DNA from: Scleroderma bovista
Taxonomy: Eukaryota; Basidiomycota; Agaricomycetes; Boletales; Sclerodermataceae
Direction: 5' to 3'
Assembly: GCA_037178675.1 (NCBI GenBank)
Contig: JAYMGJ010000503.1
Location: 1 to 49,228 of the forward strand
Length of the DNA stretch: 49,228 nt
The position numbers and the translations under genes are program-made. This document shows, piece after piece, positions 1-10,730 of this stretch. The number at the start of each line of letters is the position of its first letter. Position 1 is the first letter of the stretch. The notes beneath the pieces were generated by a model. It was not told the DNA's origin, did not search any database, and was given only the letters and a program-made list of their open reading frames with translations.

Positions 1-1475
1 GTAATTAACACTACAGATCTTGGGTAGTGCACTACAACAATACTACACAATAATGGCTAATCAACAGTCCGCATTTTTGGTAATGAACACTATCACATCA
101 ACACTACACAACATTAGGTAATCAGTACTACACATTTTTGGTAGTACACTACAACAACACCACACAATATTGGTTGATCAATAGTCCGCATTTTTGGTAA
201 TCAGCACTACCACACCAAGAGTACCCAACATTAGGTAATCCAAACTACACATTTTTGGTAATCAACACTACACAATATTGACTAATCAATAGTCCGCATT
301 TTTGGTAATCAACACTACCACACCAACAGTACACAACATTAGGTAATCCAAGCTACACATTTTTGGTAATCAACACTACAACAATGACACTACACAACAT
401 TGGTTGATCAATAGTTCGCATTTTTGGTAATCAACACTACCACATCAATAGTACACAACATTAGGTAATTAATACTACACATTTCTGGTAGTACACTACA
501 ACAACAACACTACACAATATTGGCTAATGGTTCGCATTTTTGGTAATCAGCACTACCACACCAACAGTACACAACATTAGGTAATCCAAGCTACACATTT
601 TTGGTAATCAACACTACAACAACAACACTGCACAACATTGGCTAATGGTTCGCATTTTTGGTAATCAGCACTACCACACCAACAGTACACAACATTAGGT
701 AATCCAAGCTACACATTTTTGGTAATCAACACTACAACAACAACACTGCACAACAACAACACTGCACAACATTGGCTAATGGTTCGCATTTTTGGTAATC
801 AGCACTACCACACCAACAGCACACAACATTAGGTAATCCAAGCTACACATTTTTGGTAATCAACACTACCACACCAACAGTACAAAACATTAGATAATCA
901 ATACTACACATCTTTGGTAGTACACTACAACAACAACACTACACAATATTGGCTAATCAACAGTCCGCATTTTTGGTAATGAACACTATCACATCAATAC
1001 TACACAACATTAGGTAATCAGTACTACACTTTTTTTGGTAGTACACTACAACAACACCACACAATATTGGTTGATCAATAGTCCGCATTTTTGGTAATCA
1101 GCACTACCACACCAAGAGTACCCAACATTAGGTAATCAATACTACACATTTTTGGTAGTACACTACAACAACAACACTACACAACATTGGCCAATCAATA
1201 GTCCGCATTTTTGGTAATCAGCACTACCACACCAAGAGTACCCAACATTAGGTAATCAATACTACACATTTTTGGTAGTACACTACAACAACAACACTAC
1301 ACAACATTGGCTAATCAATAGTCCGCATTTTTGGTAATCAGCACTACCACACCAATAGAACACAACATTAGATAATCCAAGCTGCACATCTTTGGTAGTC
1401 AACACTATCACACCAACAGTACACAATATTGCCTAATCAATGGTCCACATTTTTGGTAGTCAGCACAGTAATTTA
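1..1475. repeat. Tandem satellite, ~120-bp unit built from two ~60-bp halves
   Basis: About a dozen units run to the left edge of the window. The marker agtccgcatttttggtaat (or a one-base variant) recurs near 65, 183, 291, 413, 529, 648, 781, 962, 1080, 1200, 1320 and 1441, giving a usual period of 118-120 bp. Each unit has two related halves, both with a catttttggta core: one continues with aacactaccacaccaacag, the other with gtacactacaacaacaac. A 15-bp internal duplication sits near 735-765 and an extra half-unit near 840-900. The array is AT-rich with no reading frame. It could be subtelomeric, pericentromeric or an internal satellite; the sequence does not decide. Confidence 0.93.
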
Positions 1476-1501
1476 ATTCTGCAATGTGTATCAATTTTGG
1501 G

Positions 1502-2270
1502 TCTGACCCAGTTTTGCAATGGTTGACAACTTTTTTGCTCAACAGGCCTGACCCAGTTTTGCAGTACTTGACAACTTTGTTTCTCAACAGGCCTGACCCA
1601 GTTCTGCAATGTCAGCCTGACCCAGTTTTGCAATGCTTGACAACTTTTTCCTCAACAGGCCTGACCCAGTTCTGCAATGTCAGCCTGGCCCAGTTTTGCA
1701 ATGCTTGACAACTTTTTCCTCAACAGGCCTGACCCAGTTCTGCAATGTCAGCCTGGCCCAGTTTTGCAATGCTTGACAACTTTTTCCTCAACAGGCCTGA
1801 CCCAGTTCTGCAATGTCAGCCTGACCCAGTTTTGCAATGCTTGACAACTTTTTTTCTCAACAGGCCTGATCCAGTTCTGCAATGTATATACAATGTCAGC
1901 CTGACCCAGTTTTGCAATGCTTGACAATTTTTTCCTCAAAAGGCCTGACCCCATTCTGCCATGTCAGCCTGACCCAGTTTTGCAGTAATTGACAACTTTT
2001 TTCTCAACAGGCCTGACCCAGTTTTGCAATGTATCTACAACATCGGCCAGTCCCAGCTTTGCAACACTTGTCAATTTTTTTGTTCAACAGGCCTGACCTA
2101 GTTTTACAATGCTCCCACCAGTCCCAGTTCTGCAATTTTTATCAAACATCAGCCCATCCCAGTTTTGCAGTGATTAATGTCCCTCAGGCCTGTACTAGAT
2201 TTGCAATAATAGAAAACATCGGCCTGGCCCAGTTCTGCGAGCATCGGCCGGCGTCGGCTAGTCCCACCTT
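1502..2270. repeat. Second tandem array, ~67-bp composite unit
   Basis: A different satellite directly follows the first. The core cctgacccagttttgcaatg recurs many times with an alternating spacer, cttgacaactttttcctcaacagg. In the best-preserved part (about 1640-1850) the composite unit repeats every 67 bp. Units degrade to the right of about 2000, where only the cccagttttgca core is recognisable. Apparent short reading frames inside it are translations of the repeat and are not genes. Confidence 0.9.
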
Positions 2271-3067
2271 TACAGGCAAATGTACATGTCCGATGACCCA
2301 CTTTTGCGAGGGCTTTTGACTGAACTATGTGACCATACTTGGATGCAGGGAGCTAGAGCTCCAGGAAGATACCACAATGCAATTGTGTCACCTTCTCCCA
2401 GAATAATGGTGGGCCGGGAAAGGGTCCCAGTCAAAGAGGAAGGATGTCTACGGAGGACCCTAATCTCCTGTTGCTCATTTGTGCCGGATTGCATTGGTCC
2501 GAGGCTTTCAGACAACCTAATCAAGTCAATGCTGCACAAAACTTCAACGGATATCAAGCAAGGGATAATAGAACTATAAAAGAATTGGCTCACTCCGATT
2601 ATGGTATGCCTGTGTGATGGTGGATACAATTTGGTTCATGGCTACAGTTGCGTCCACTGGCAGGGACAGAAGTGTTTCCGGGGTGGGGGAATTTAAGTCT
2701 GGGAATGCTTCATTCAGGAAGTGGCACCGCATATATGATGCCATGATGTCAGACAAAGTATAGTTGGATGGCACAGCATTTGCACCGGCCATTGGATACA
2801 GGACAACTTTTGACAATGTGGGGAGTAAAAATTTTAGTGGGGGATGTGCGGCATCCTGCAGACATCTGTTTGCAAATGGCAATGCAACACATTCCATTCT
2901 TGGCTAGATCCACTAAACAAGGCTGATCGGTGATTGGCTGGTGTGAAACAACACATGCCTGGTTGCACAATGTGGTAATTATGCATCAGGTGACATGTGG
3001 ACTGTGAGAACATTGATTGCCTGAATGTTATAAGGCTTAGGGCGAATCGGCCATCACACCATCAATC
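2271..3067. other. Non-coding or decayed stretch between satellite and pseudogene
   Basis: No intact gene is seen. Plus-strand translation around 2640-2920 gives protein-like text (for example FRKWHRIYDAMMSDKV, then a stop, then LDGTAFAPAIGYRTTFDNVG). This suggests that the decayed gene starting at 3068 once extended further upstream, but I cannot assign a family. Confidence 0.35.
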
Positions 3068-3852
3068 ATGAATACCACATCTGAACTGCGCGAAACCTGC
3101 AAACTGTCCATGGTATTGCAATACGTTGGAGTCCGCTTTCGACGGATGGTGCACATGGTTCAACAACAGCCTGAGGGGATGCTGGCCACAGCTGAATGGT
3201 ATGCAAACATACAAACAGAAGTGATAAGTGGAGAATGATTACATTTGATTAACACACTCATGAGCCCCCAGGCAAATTTAGAACGTGTGCTTGCCGCATG
3301 CCAGGCTATGGGTGCGAAGATGATATTGCCAATGATGGTGAGCAGGGTGCACAGAATGGTTGTACTAGAAGATCTGCTGCCGGCAAGACTGTATGTGGCA
3401 ATGTGACAGTTGAACATCTATCATGCAAAGGCCGCTGAAGTCCAGGTTCCAAGTACGCTTCAAGTGGCAAACTCGTGGTGGGTAAATGGCCACGGCCCAT
3501 GTACGGCAGGGTACAGCACGCAGCTGCTGCGGGACATGGTATCGGAGGCAGAGGCATTCTTTCCACCGGACCTGGTATGCTCCCTTATTCGTGTTGTGTT
3601 AGATACTAAAGCTTTTCCAAGGTTGCTGATAGAAAGGTCACCATTCTACTCACCGTTGGGTATACCTCCGACGAGGCCTTGTCAAATGCATGGTACTTCT
3701 GCGACAATATGTTGCAGAGCTCGGACAATGCCCTCAAATATCATATAGAGGTGATGCAGCATTGTGCAAAAAGGATGGAGGACATTGAGATGCTAACCTG
3801 TGCACCAAATGCATTGCGGCAGAAATGGGAGGAGTCTTTGGGTGGTAGGTAA
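3068..3852 (+). pseudogene. Decayed protein-coding gene, family unknown
   Basis: From the ATG at 3068 the frame reads as plausible protein for about 180 codons (beginning MNTTSELRETCKLSMVLQYV), broken only by TGA codons at 3236 and 3404. Near 3610-3625 it continues in a different frame for 80 codons (including KVTILLTVGYTSDEALSNAW) to a TAA at 3850. Composition is coding-like, with no low complexity and a good mix of charged and aromatic residues. Two nonsense codons plus one frame change mark it as a pseudogene. Both stops are TGA, consistent with decay of CGA codons, but without a homolog that is inference. I do not recognise the family and see no zinc finger, kinase or transposase motif. 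Confidence 0.4.
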
Positions 3853-4399
3853 ACATTGTATGAATACCTACATATATGTTCATCACAACAATAATTGGTT
3901 AATCAAATATCGGCCAAAGTGACACATGTGATATAATGTTGCTGGCCAAAGTCTGAGCTGCAGCTGCAACACCTGGCCAGGTTAACAATGAGGCAGAAAT
4001 CACACAGGGAATGCATCGGCATGAATGGGAATAGCACATGTCTGGGTGGAGGTGTTGTCCGCATCTTCCAATACAATGGGTGCCACAAGTTGATACCTTA
4101 TGCTGGTCGTCAAGTTTGCGGCTGTGATGGCTGTAACCAATCATGGCCAGGTGGCAGTGGTGGCCTCCACTATGACAAGTACAGCTGCAGTATCACAGCA
4201 AAAGAAAGGTATGCCACAGCAATGCAGCCAGAGAACCAGGGATAGCCACTGCTGCCGAAGGACTGTTAGCAGCATGGCGGCCAAAGCAGCAGGGTAGCCA
4301 TGGAATTGCGGCCAAGGGGCTAGAAGTAGCAGAGTAGGCCCCGCCTCCTGCAGTTCCCAAGGCACGCCGCTAAAGTGGTGTCACACAATGTGTCAAGCC
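3853..4399. other. Intergenic, nothing recognised
   Basis: No coding frame, RNA gene or clear mobile-element end is seen. Short open frames on both strands around 3990-4300 lack protein-like composition. Confidence 0.5.
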
Positions 4400-5010
4400 C
4401 CATATGATGGTGTCCCATGATTACATAACAGCCCCAGGTGCCGTATCATCTATATGAGCAGGAGGCCCTGGATATAGTATTCTCTATTCTATTATAGAGC
4501 CCAACAAATAGGAGTGAGTAGGAGGGCTGCAGTGCCAGTGTCCTGTGCTTTGCATCAGGCCCTAAATATGGTTTGCCATTTCTGTTGGCAGGCCAGAGGA
4601 ATAGTGTGTTTCGGGCTTTGATCAGGCTGTAACAACAGAGTCCCTTTCTTACCAAAGGGCCATGGAACTATTGTCCCTTGCATTCCAATGGGCTGTGCAG
4701 AGACTGTACCTTTAAGGGGTGCTAGCCACAGGTGTGGTGTCCCATAACTCTGGGCAAGCCCTGGAGACAGCGTCATTTATAGTCAGTGCGCCCAGCTCAG
4801 TCTGACAGGCAATGGCCATGGTATCCCATAGCATTGGGCAGGCCCTAGCAGAGGTGTTATCTAGCTATGCAGGCAAACCTTGCAAGTACATTTTAAAGTG
4901 ACAAGCCATGAATGGGGTGTCCCAGAGGATTAAACAAGCCCTCAATGTGGGAACAACTATATAGTTGGGAAGGCATGTGGATAGGTGTCCCATTGAGTGC
5001 GTTGGGCCAC
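4400..5010. repeat. Degenerate tandem repeat with a GGTGTCCCA...CAAGCCCT core
   Basis: A weak periodic pattern is visible. Variants of ggtgtccca followed 8-14 bases later by a gggca/aggccct block occur near 4408, 4535, 4672, 4736, 4823, 4917 and 4986. Well-preserved spacings are 87, 94 and 69 bp. Examples are ggtgtcccataactctgggc and ggtatcccatagcattgggc. It reads as an old diverged minisatellite; no protein is encoded. Confidence 0.5.
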
Positions 5011-5176
5011 AAAGTTGATCTCCCTGTATACCCATTAGGCCCTAGATACTATGTCCTCTATATAGATGTATCACCATGCATATAGTGTTAAGTAACTACC
5101 GTTAGGCCAAGATCCGGCATGAGGAACCGTCGGCACTAAATTGATGCAGCAATAGATGCGGCCGACACATAACACC

Positions 5177-5256
5177 CGGCACCACATATCGTCGGCACCA
5201 CATATCAGCGGCACTGCATATCAGCGGCACAACATCTCATCGGCACATCATCTCGT
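5177..5256. repeat. 16-bp tandem repeat, five copies
   Basis: Five consecutive 16-bp units of consensus cggcaccacatatcag start at 5177, 5193, 5209, 5225 and 5241, with one or a few substitutions each. A partial related unit lies just upstream near 5162. Confidence 0.85.
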
Positions 5257-5871
5257 TGAACATGCCGGAGTGTTGACTTTGCTGCACTGTTGACCATGCC
5301 GCAATGCTGATTGACCGGCTCACTATGGTGTTATTGCTGCTGTCAGATTTCACCACACTGCCTCCATTGTGTACTGGCTCACTTATTCTATTGGTATGCT
5401 ACTCCTCTGAGCCCGAGTATTTTCATGACGACACCCATTTGTCCGGCTTAAGACTTTCACCCTACCCCATGATGACAACAGAGCCATGGGCCCACTGTTG
5501 TCACTTGGTGACAATGCTGTCGGGGGCTGACCCCTGTGATACGGCAAAGCTCTAGTCATAAGCCTCACTTCCGCCAGCCCGTGTAGCACGGCCGATTGTC
5601 ATCGTCCACTGACCGTATAACACGGCCTACCCAGGTGCATGGGCTCGCAGGTGGCGGTGCTGGGGGCTGTGAAGCCAAGCTGTGGCAGCGGAAACGTCCA
5701 TGCCCTTAACAGGTCCCTCCTTACCCACTTGTTATTTCTCAGCTCTCAATGCTCAGCATCGTCGCTGCCAGCGATGTTGGTCAATCGGTGAGCCCCCGTG
5801 ATGGCGGCCTCCTTTCAGAGTTGTACTGACATACCAAGCAGTGTGGCCCGCACTGTACTTCCCCTCTCTGG
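5257..5871. other. Intergenic, nothing recognised
   Basis: No supported gene. The sequence leads into the cyclin pseudogene and may contain its lost 5' part. Confidence 0.45.
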
Positions 5872-6440
5872 TTGCTCAACTTGTACACAATGCCTCTCAC
5901 CCCGGATACCTTATCCTCACCTGGTAAGCACTCCCTCTCTTCCATCTTCCCTACACCTACCAATGCACATCAGAAACCTCAACCAGCAGTGTCTGTTTCC
6001 CGGCAACCTGACCCCTTCTACGGCCATGAGCCCATATCGCGCTTATGTGCCAAATTCGTTACTCATCTCTTCGCCTGCCCAAAGTTGCCACCATCCTCTT
6101 CTGGCTCGATGGTGAAGCTGCCCTATTTTATCGCATACGCTCTCCATCAGATGAAATTACACCCTTCGGTCATGTTTGCAGCCCTTGTCCTCCTTCAATG
6201 ACTAAAGGCTCATTTTCCCACTGCACGGAGATCATCGGGCCACCGTCTTTTCGTATCTGCGTTCATGTTGGCCAGCAAGGTCATCTGTGATGACATGCAC
6301 TCGAACAAATTGTGGTTGATTGTCGCCCAGGGGATGTTCCAGCTGAGGAAGATCAACCAGATGGAGAAAAAGATGTGCCAGTATTTGGAGTGGGAACTGA
6401 ATGTCAATCCGGTGACATTGAAGGAATTCAAGATGGGCCG
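5872..6440 (+). pseudogene. Cyclin (Pcl/G1-type cyclin box) pseudogene
   Basis: The reading frame from 5872 runs 109 codons to a TGA at 6199 and continues in the same frame beyond it for about 80 codons. Residues on both sides form one cyclin-box N-terminal domain: FVTHLFACPKLPPSS, FIAYALHQMKLHPSVMFAALVLLQ (given only as a landmark), then HRLFVSAFMLASKVICDDM and MEKKMCQYLEWELNV. The LASK...D...N block and the C-x-YLEW-L helix are typical of Pho85-type or G1/S cyclins, which bind and activate cyclin-dependent kinases. The frame stops matching at about 6440, where a 70-bp duplication begins, so the C-terminal part is lost. The TGA lies where homologs usually have arginine (CGA). The single nonsense codon and the truncation make it non-functional as read. 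Confidence 0.72.
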
Positions 6441-6592
6441 GTGTGTGAGTGCACTTGCACCCTGCCCACTCGTCTTATTGGGTTCTGGGGGATTTTTTTG
6501 CTCGATGCTGGTGTGTGGGTGTGCTTGCACCCCTCCCGCTCATCTTGTTGGGTTCTGGGGGATTGGTTTTCTTGACGCTGGTGTGTGGGCGC
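6441..6592. repeat. 70-bp direct tandem duplication
   Basis: gtgtgtg-[a/g]-gtg starts at 6441, 6511 and 6581, giving two full 70-bp units and the start of a third. Each carries ttgggttctgggggat. It abuts the point where the cyclin homology ends, so the duplication may have broken that gene. Confidence 0.8.
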
Positions 6593-7829
6593 ACTGTCAC
6601 GCACCAAACAGGTTTGGTACAGTGAACATGGAAGATAACACCTATATCAAATGATCCTTATGCGAAGGATAGGCACGACAGACCCTCATCGTAGCCATCT
6701 ATCGCACAAGAAGACTATTCTGATGCAAGAGATGAATGCCAACACTGACAGTCATCCCTCGCACAAGAACCACCAAGAAGCAGAAGAAACTGAAGGAATA
6801 ACGTCATTATGGTATGAGAAAGGAATGCACACCTCTGCAGTCCAACTCCCATATCAGAATGGTCAAAGAAGCCGAAGAATTGATGGAGAAATGAAGGAGA
6901 AAGAGAAGAAATGATTTTTAGCGCCCAAATGTCATTTTTAGGCGCCCAGTGCCAGCATTCTGATATTTTGAATAGCTCCGCCATTTCTTAAGCTATCGGG
7001 CACGTGACTATACTGTCAGAGAGCCTAGAATGTGGTCTATCTGCCTGTCAAGTTTCGATGCAAATCTGTTCATTTCCCACGGAGATATTCCCCCCACAAT
7101 CCAGACGTTCATCTCATCACTCACTATGGAGTCTGTATTTTCTCTGGATCGTTTCTCCGCTATTGCTGCAGACCTCCACTATGTCCTGCTCTTAGGGCAG
7201 CCTCTCCCAGAGTTCCCATGCACTGTCTGGCACATATCTTCCCAGCCTGCTCCCTCAGTCCCCCTCGTTCTCGGCCAGCGCATTCTCCTCGTCAGTCCTG
7301 CATCAAGGACGTACTTTGGTCATCTTAGGTCTATTGTCAAGCTTGAAAAGTCTTCTCTGGTCATCTCTGTGTCCCCTGAGCCCTCAGCCTATGGTCCCTT
7401 CCTCCCAGATACTTGCCATATCCATCTTCCTCTGTCATTTGTCTCACTTCCCTGGATGCGTCAAATTCAGTACTCTGTCCGCTTCCCCACTTTCAGACGG
7501 CATCCCTCAGCATCATGACAGTTATACCCCCCCACTTTATAGTGCTGTTAGGAAGAAGAACCCTCTCTCATTCTTTCCCAGAAGAGAGCTCGTCAAGGGA
7601 GCCCATGGTTGCGCTTCAGCGGCACTAGAACATATGCACTATACCTTAGTGTATGCTGACCCCCCCAGAGACCTCTGGACCCCTGGTACCCTTCTTGTGG
7701 CTGTTCTGTCTCGGATCAATTCCCCTATTTATCCCAGGACTTCCCCATTGTTCTCCCATCAAATTCCTGATGGTACACAGCTTCCCATCAAACTTCTTGG
7801 GCAGTGCATCAATGACTTCTTCTGCTGTG
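6593..7829. other. No recognised gene; one orphan open frame
   Basis: A 162-codon frame (7030-7518, plus strand) and an overlapping 179-codon frame (7316-7855) are open, but the composition is dominated by S, P, F and L from a pyrimidine-rich strand and no family is recognised. I do not call either a gene. An A-rich stretch around 6650-6915 has no convincing coding content. Confidence 0.35.
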
Positions 7830-8600
7830 CAAGTGACTTATCCCTTGCTTACTGATGCTCTCCTGTCATCAGTATTACTCAGCTGATGACCCACTCCCTT
7901 ACCAATCAGTCTTGTCATGCAGCTTACTCATTCCTTTACTCAGCAGCTTATTCATGCTCCCTATGCTTACTCATTCCTGCTTATGCCTTGCTTACTGATC
8001 GCTTACAAACCCCTCACAAAGCTCTTACCAATCCCTTACCAATCCCTGACAAATTCTGCTTATTCCCTTCTCTTTTTGTACTTCAATGCTGTGTCCCCCC
8101 ATGTATTTAAACCCCTGGGCTCAGCCCAGTGAAAAAAGACCCAATAGCACGAAATTATCCCTCTCTCAGACTCTCTCAATCAGTATCCCTTCAGTCCTTG
8201 AGTCCTTGTAGGCTTCAGTGAAGGTCTAAAGGCTCAATATTGTCAAGTTTATCCAAGTTATTCAAGATCTATTCTTTCTCTAGGCTCAAGTGGAGTCTAG
8301 TCTGTCAATCCTTCATCTCCCATTGCCCCTGGACGTCATGAGCCCCCTTGCCCCTCTGCTGCACCAATCTCTAGGTGTAGTATTGCTACTTCAGTCCCAG
8401 TCAACTCAATCCCCGCTTTGACACTTCCTAGGCTTTAGGAAGAGTCCAGACCCTTATCCCCTTCGTCATCTATTACTCCTGTACCCCAGGAGTATCCTGC
8501 ATCACTGTCTGCATCACCCTGTTGGTGTAGATCCCCTTCCCCCCTCCTCAGCATATCCTCTCTGGACACCGCAGAGGCAAACCACCACTCGCACTTTTTC
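7830..8600. other. Possible old LTR or promoter-like remnant
   Basis: A tatttaaa box (near 8104) is followed by ccctgggctcagcccagtg and a CT-rich tract with tctctcagactctctcaatcag. This arrangement resembles the TATA and R/U5 part of an LTR. No matching second copy, TG/CA ends or target duplication could be fixed, so the call is weak. Confidence 0.25.
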
Positions 8601-8870
8601 GTAGTCCTTTGTTGGTGTTGTGTTTGGGTTGTTGTTTCGACCTAAACCCACACTTTGACTCACAGCGCTTGCGCCCCTCCCTCCACTATACCATTCTCCC
8701 CCACTTGTTGCCTCACCCCATTGTGGCCCACAGTCCTGCTGTTCAGCACTTGGGTGCCAAGAGTGGACAGGCGACAGGTATGTATATACATGTATGGATC
8801 AGCCATGATCACTGACCCCCCCATCCAGCATCTCCCTTTCATACAATACACAACACCTCTCACCCCCGGA

Positions 8871-9830
8871 TACCTCATATTGGCTCTGGTCCATTCAGTA
8901 CATGCGATTGCTATCATACAACATTTCCGCTCACTCACCCCCCGTCCAGGCAACATTTATCTTGGGATCAATATCATCTCAGGGGAGGAGGTCACCATTA
9001 AACTTAGTCAGTCAAGGCCAAGCATCCCCAGCTGGAGTATGAGTCCAAGGTCTACAAGACGCTGGCCGGCGGCGTTGGCATACCCTTCATCCGATGATTC
9101 GGCACTGAGTGTGACTACAACGCAATGGTCCTTGATCTGTTGGGTCCATCTCTTGAAGATCTTTTCAACCTCTGCAACAGGCAGTTCAGCCTCAAAATTG
9201 TTCTTTTACTTGCTGATCAATTAGTGAGTCCCATTACTTGCTGTCTTTCCCTGTCACTCATGGCTCCAAACACAGATATCATGTATAGAGTACATCTACT
9301 CCCGCAATTTTATCCACCGCGATATCAAGCCTGACAATTTCCTGATGGGCATTGGCAAGTGTGGGAATCAAGTCAACATCATCGACTTTGGTCTTGCTAA
9401 AAAGTTCCGTGACCCTAAGACCCACCTTCATATTCCATACAGGGAGAACAAGAACCTTACGGGTACCACTTGCTATATGTCTATCAATACTCACTTGGGC
9501 GTCAAGCAGGCACACAGGGACAACCTCGAGTCCCTTGCTTATGTTCTGATGTACTTCCTCTGCAGTGCTCTCCCCTGGCAGGGCCTCAAAGTCGCCACCA
9601 AGAATCAGAAGTATGACCAAATAATAGAGAAGAAGATGACAATGCCTACTGATCTCTTATGTTGTGGTTTCCTGAGCGAGTTTGGGATCTTCCTGAACTA
9701 TACTTGTGCCCTGCACTTCGATGACAAGCCAGAATACTCCTATCTCTGCAAGCCTTTCCACGACCTGTTCGTTCGCGAGGGTTTCCAGTATGGCTAGGAA
9801 CACTTTGATCAGTGTGTTCAGCAGTATGTA
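8871..9830 (+). pseudogene. Casein kinase 1 (CK1) pseudogene with two introns retained
   Basis: The sequence encodes a CK1-family Ser/Thr kinase through three exon pieces. Exon end HIGSGPF (glycine loop) is followed by a 52-bp GT..AG intron at 8898-8949. The next exon carries IYLGINIISGEEV, KVYKTLAGGVGIPFI and [16 protein letters not shown] second 52-bp intron (9224-9275) precedes [14 protein letters not shown] (catalytic loop HRD), [12 protein letters not shown] (DFG) and the CK1-specific LTGT-SINTHLG block. Breaks: one base is missing near 9004, so the frame shifts after the ATP lysine (IKL). A TGA at 9095-9097 replaces the Trp of the family's RWFGTE. The frame closes at 9795-9797, before the end of the kinase domain. 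Many Arg-to-Cys or His changes in the DFG-distal half look like CpG decay. Retained introns exclude a processed retrocopy. Confidence 0.88.
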
Positions 9831-10730
9831 CATGTCTATGTTTTCAATGCCAACCCTTCTCCAATGATCAGTGCTATGCTCGGGCGACCCAATTTCCAGT
9901 CCAATAGGTGAGGTAGGTGAGTTTTGCGTCCTTATTTTTCTTTTGATGTGTTCTAATATTCTGTGGCACATTTTCAGCTGTTTTCATGTTGTTCTTAATG
10001 CCTGGCACATCCGTTTGTGCCATCAATGCTTCCATGGGGTTTCTGATGGCGTTCGAGTCGCCTGAATACTGTCTTGCAGCCTCAATAGGTGAATCTGGTG
10101 GTTTCAGCCTCTTTTGGCGCTTTCTAATGGTTTCCGGTGCGTTTGTAGTCATTTCCGATGCTTAGCACGTCCCTGTGCCCGCTTGACATGTCGCAAGGTT
10201 TCCAACACCGTCTGACTGGCCTATTGACTGACCCACGCCTCTGGCATCCAAATTCGTGTTTGCACCATCCTTGCAGCCCATACCAGTAGTTTCAGCCTCG
10301 TTCAACATGTTGTCTGCACTCCAGATCTGTCTACATGGCCATTCGACCAATCTGCATGCGCCTTTGTGGCCATCATTGCTCTCGTTACATACTTTCCTTC
10401 TCCCTCCCTTCCCTATAGCACAACTACGAAAATCCATAGATACATCACTCCTTAGCTACTTACTGACTTATTTATGTAGCAGTTTTTCTACCTTCTGCAT
10501 ATCTGCATTCTGAAAGTATTAAGCAAGGTTTCCGCCAATGCAGTCCCCACTTCCCGAGTAATTCAGGCATGGGAATACCACGTGACGTGTTTGGATCTCG
10601 ACTTGTGTAGAGTCACTGCTGCTGAGTCTCAGTGTCACTGCATGCCCGTCCAGTGCTCTGTCACAGCATGCATGTTAGATATCTCAGTTTTTGTCTCTCA
10701 ATCTTCTCAGCTGTGCTTTATTTCTCTCTG
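9831..10730. other. Intergenic, nothing recognised
   Basis: No supported gene. It begins with diverged sequence that may be the lost C-terminal tail of the CK1 copy and ends just before the Plavaka zinc finger. Confidence 0.45.

Noticed and set aside
1..1475. CRISPR-like array
   Set aside because: Whole units repeat without unique spacers; it is a satellite in a eukaryote.
7030..7855. Overlapping 162- and 179-codon open frames
   Set aside because: Serine/proline/leucine-rich products of a pyrimidine-rich strand, in overlapping frames, with no recognisable domain.
5883..8885. Similarity between 5883-5925 and 8843-8885 (cctctcaccccggatacct)
   Set aside because: About 30 bases of partial match upstream of two different pseudogenes; too short to call a repeat or shared promoter without alignment statistics.
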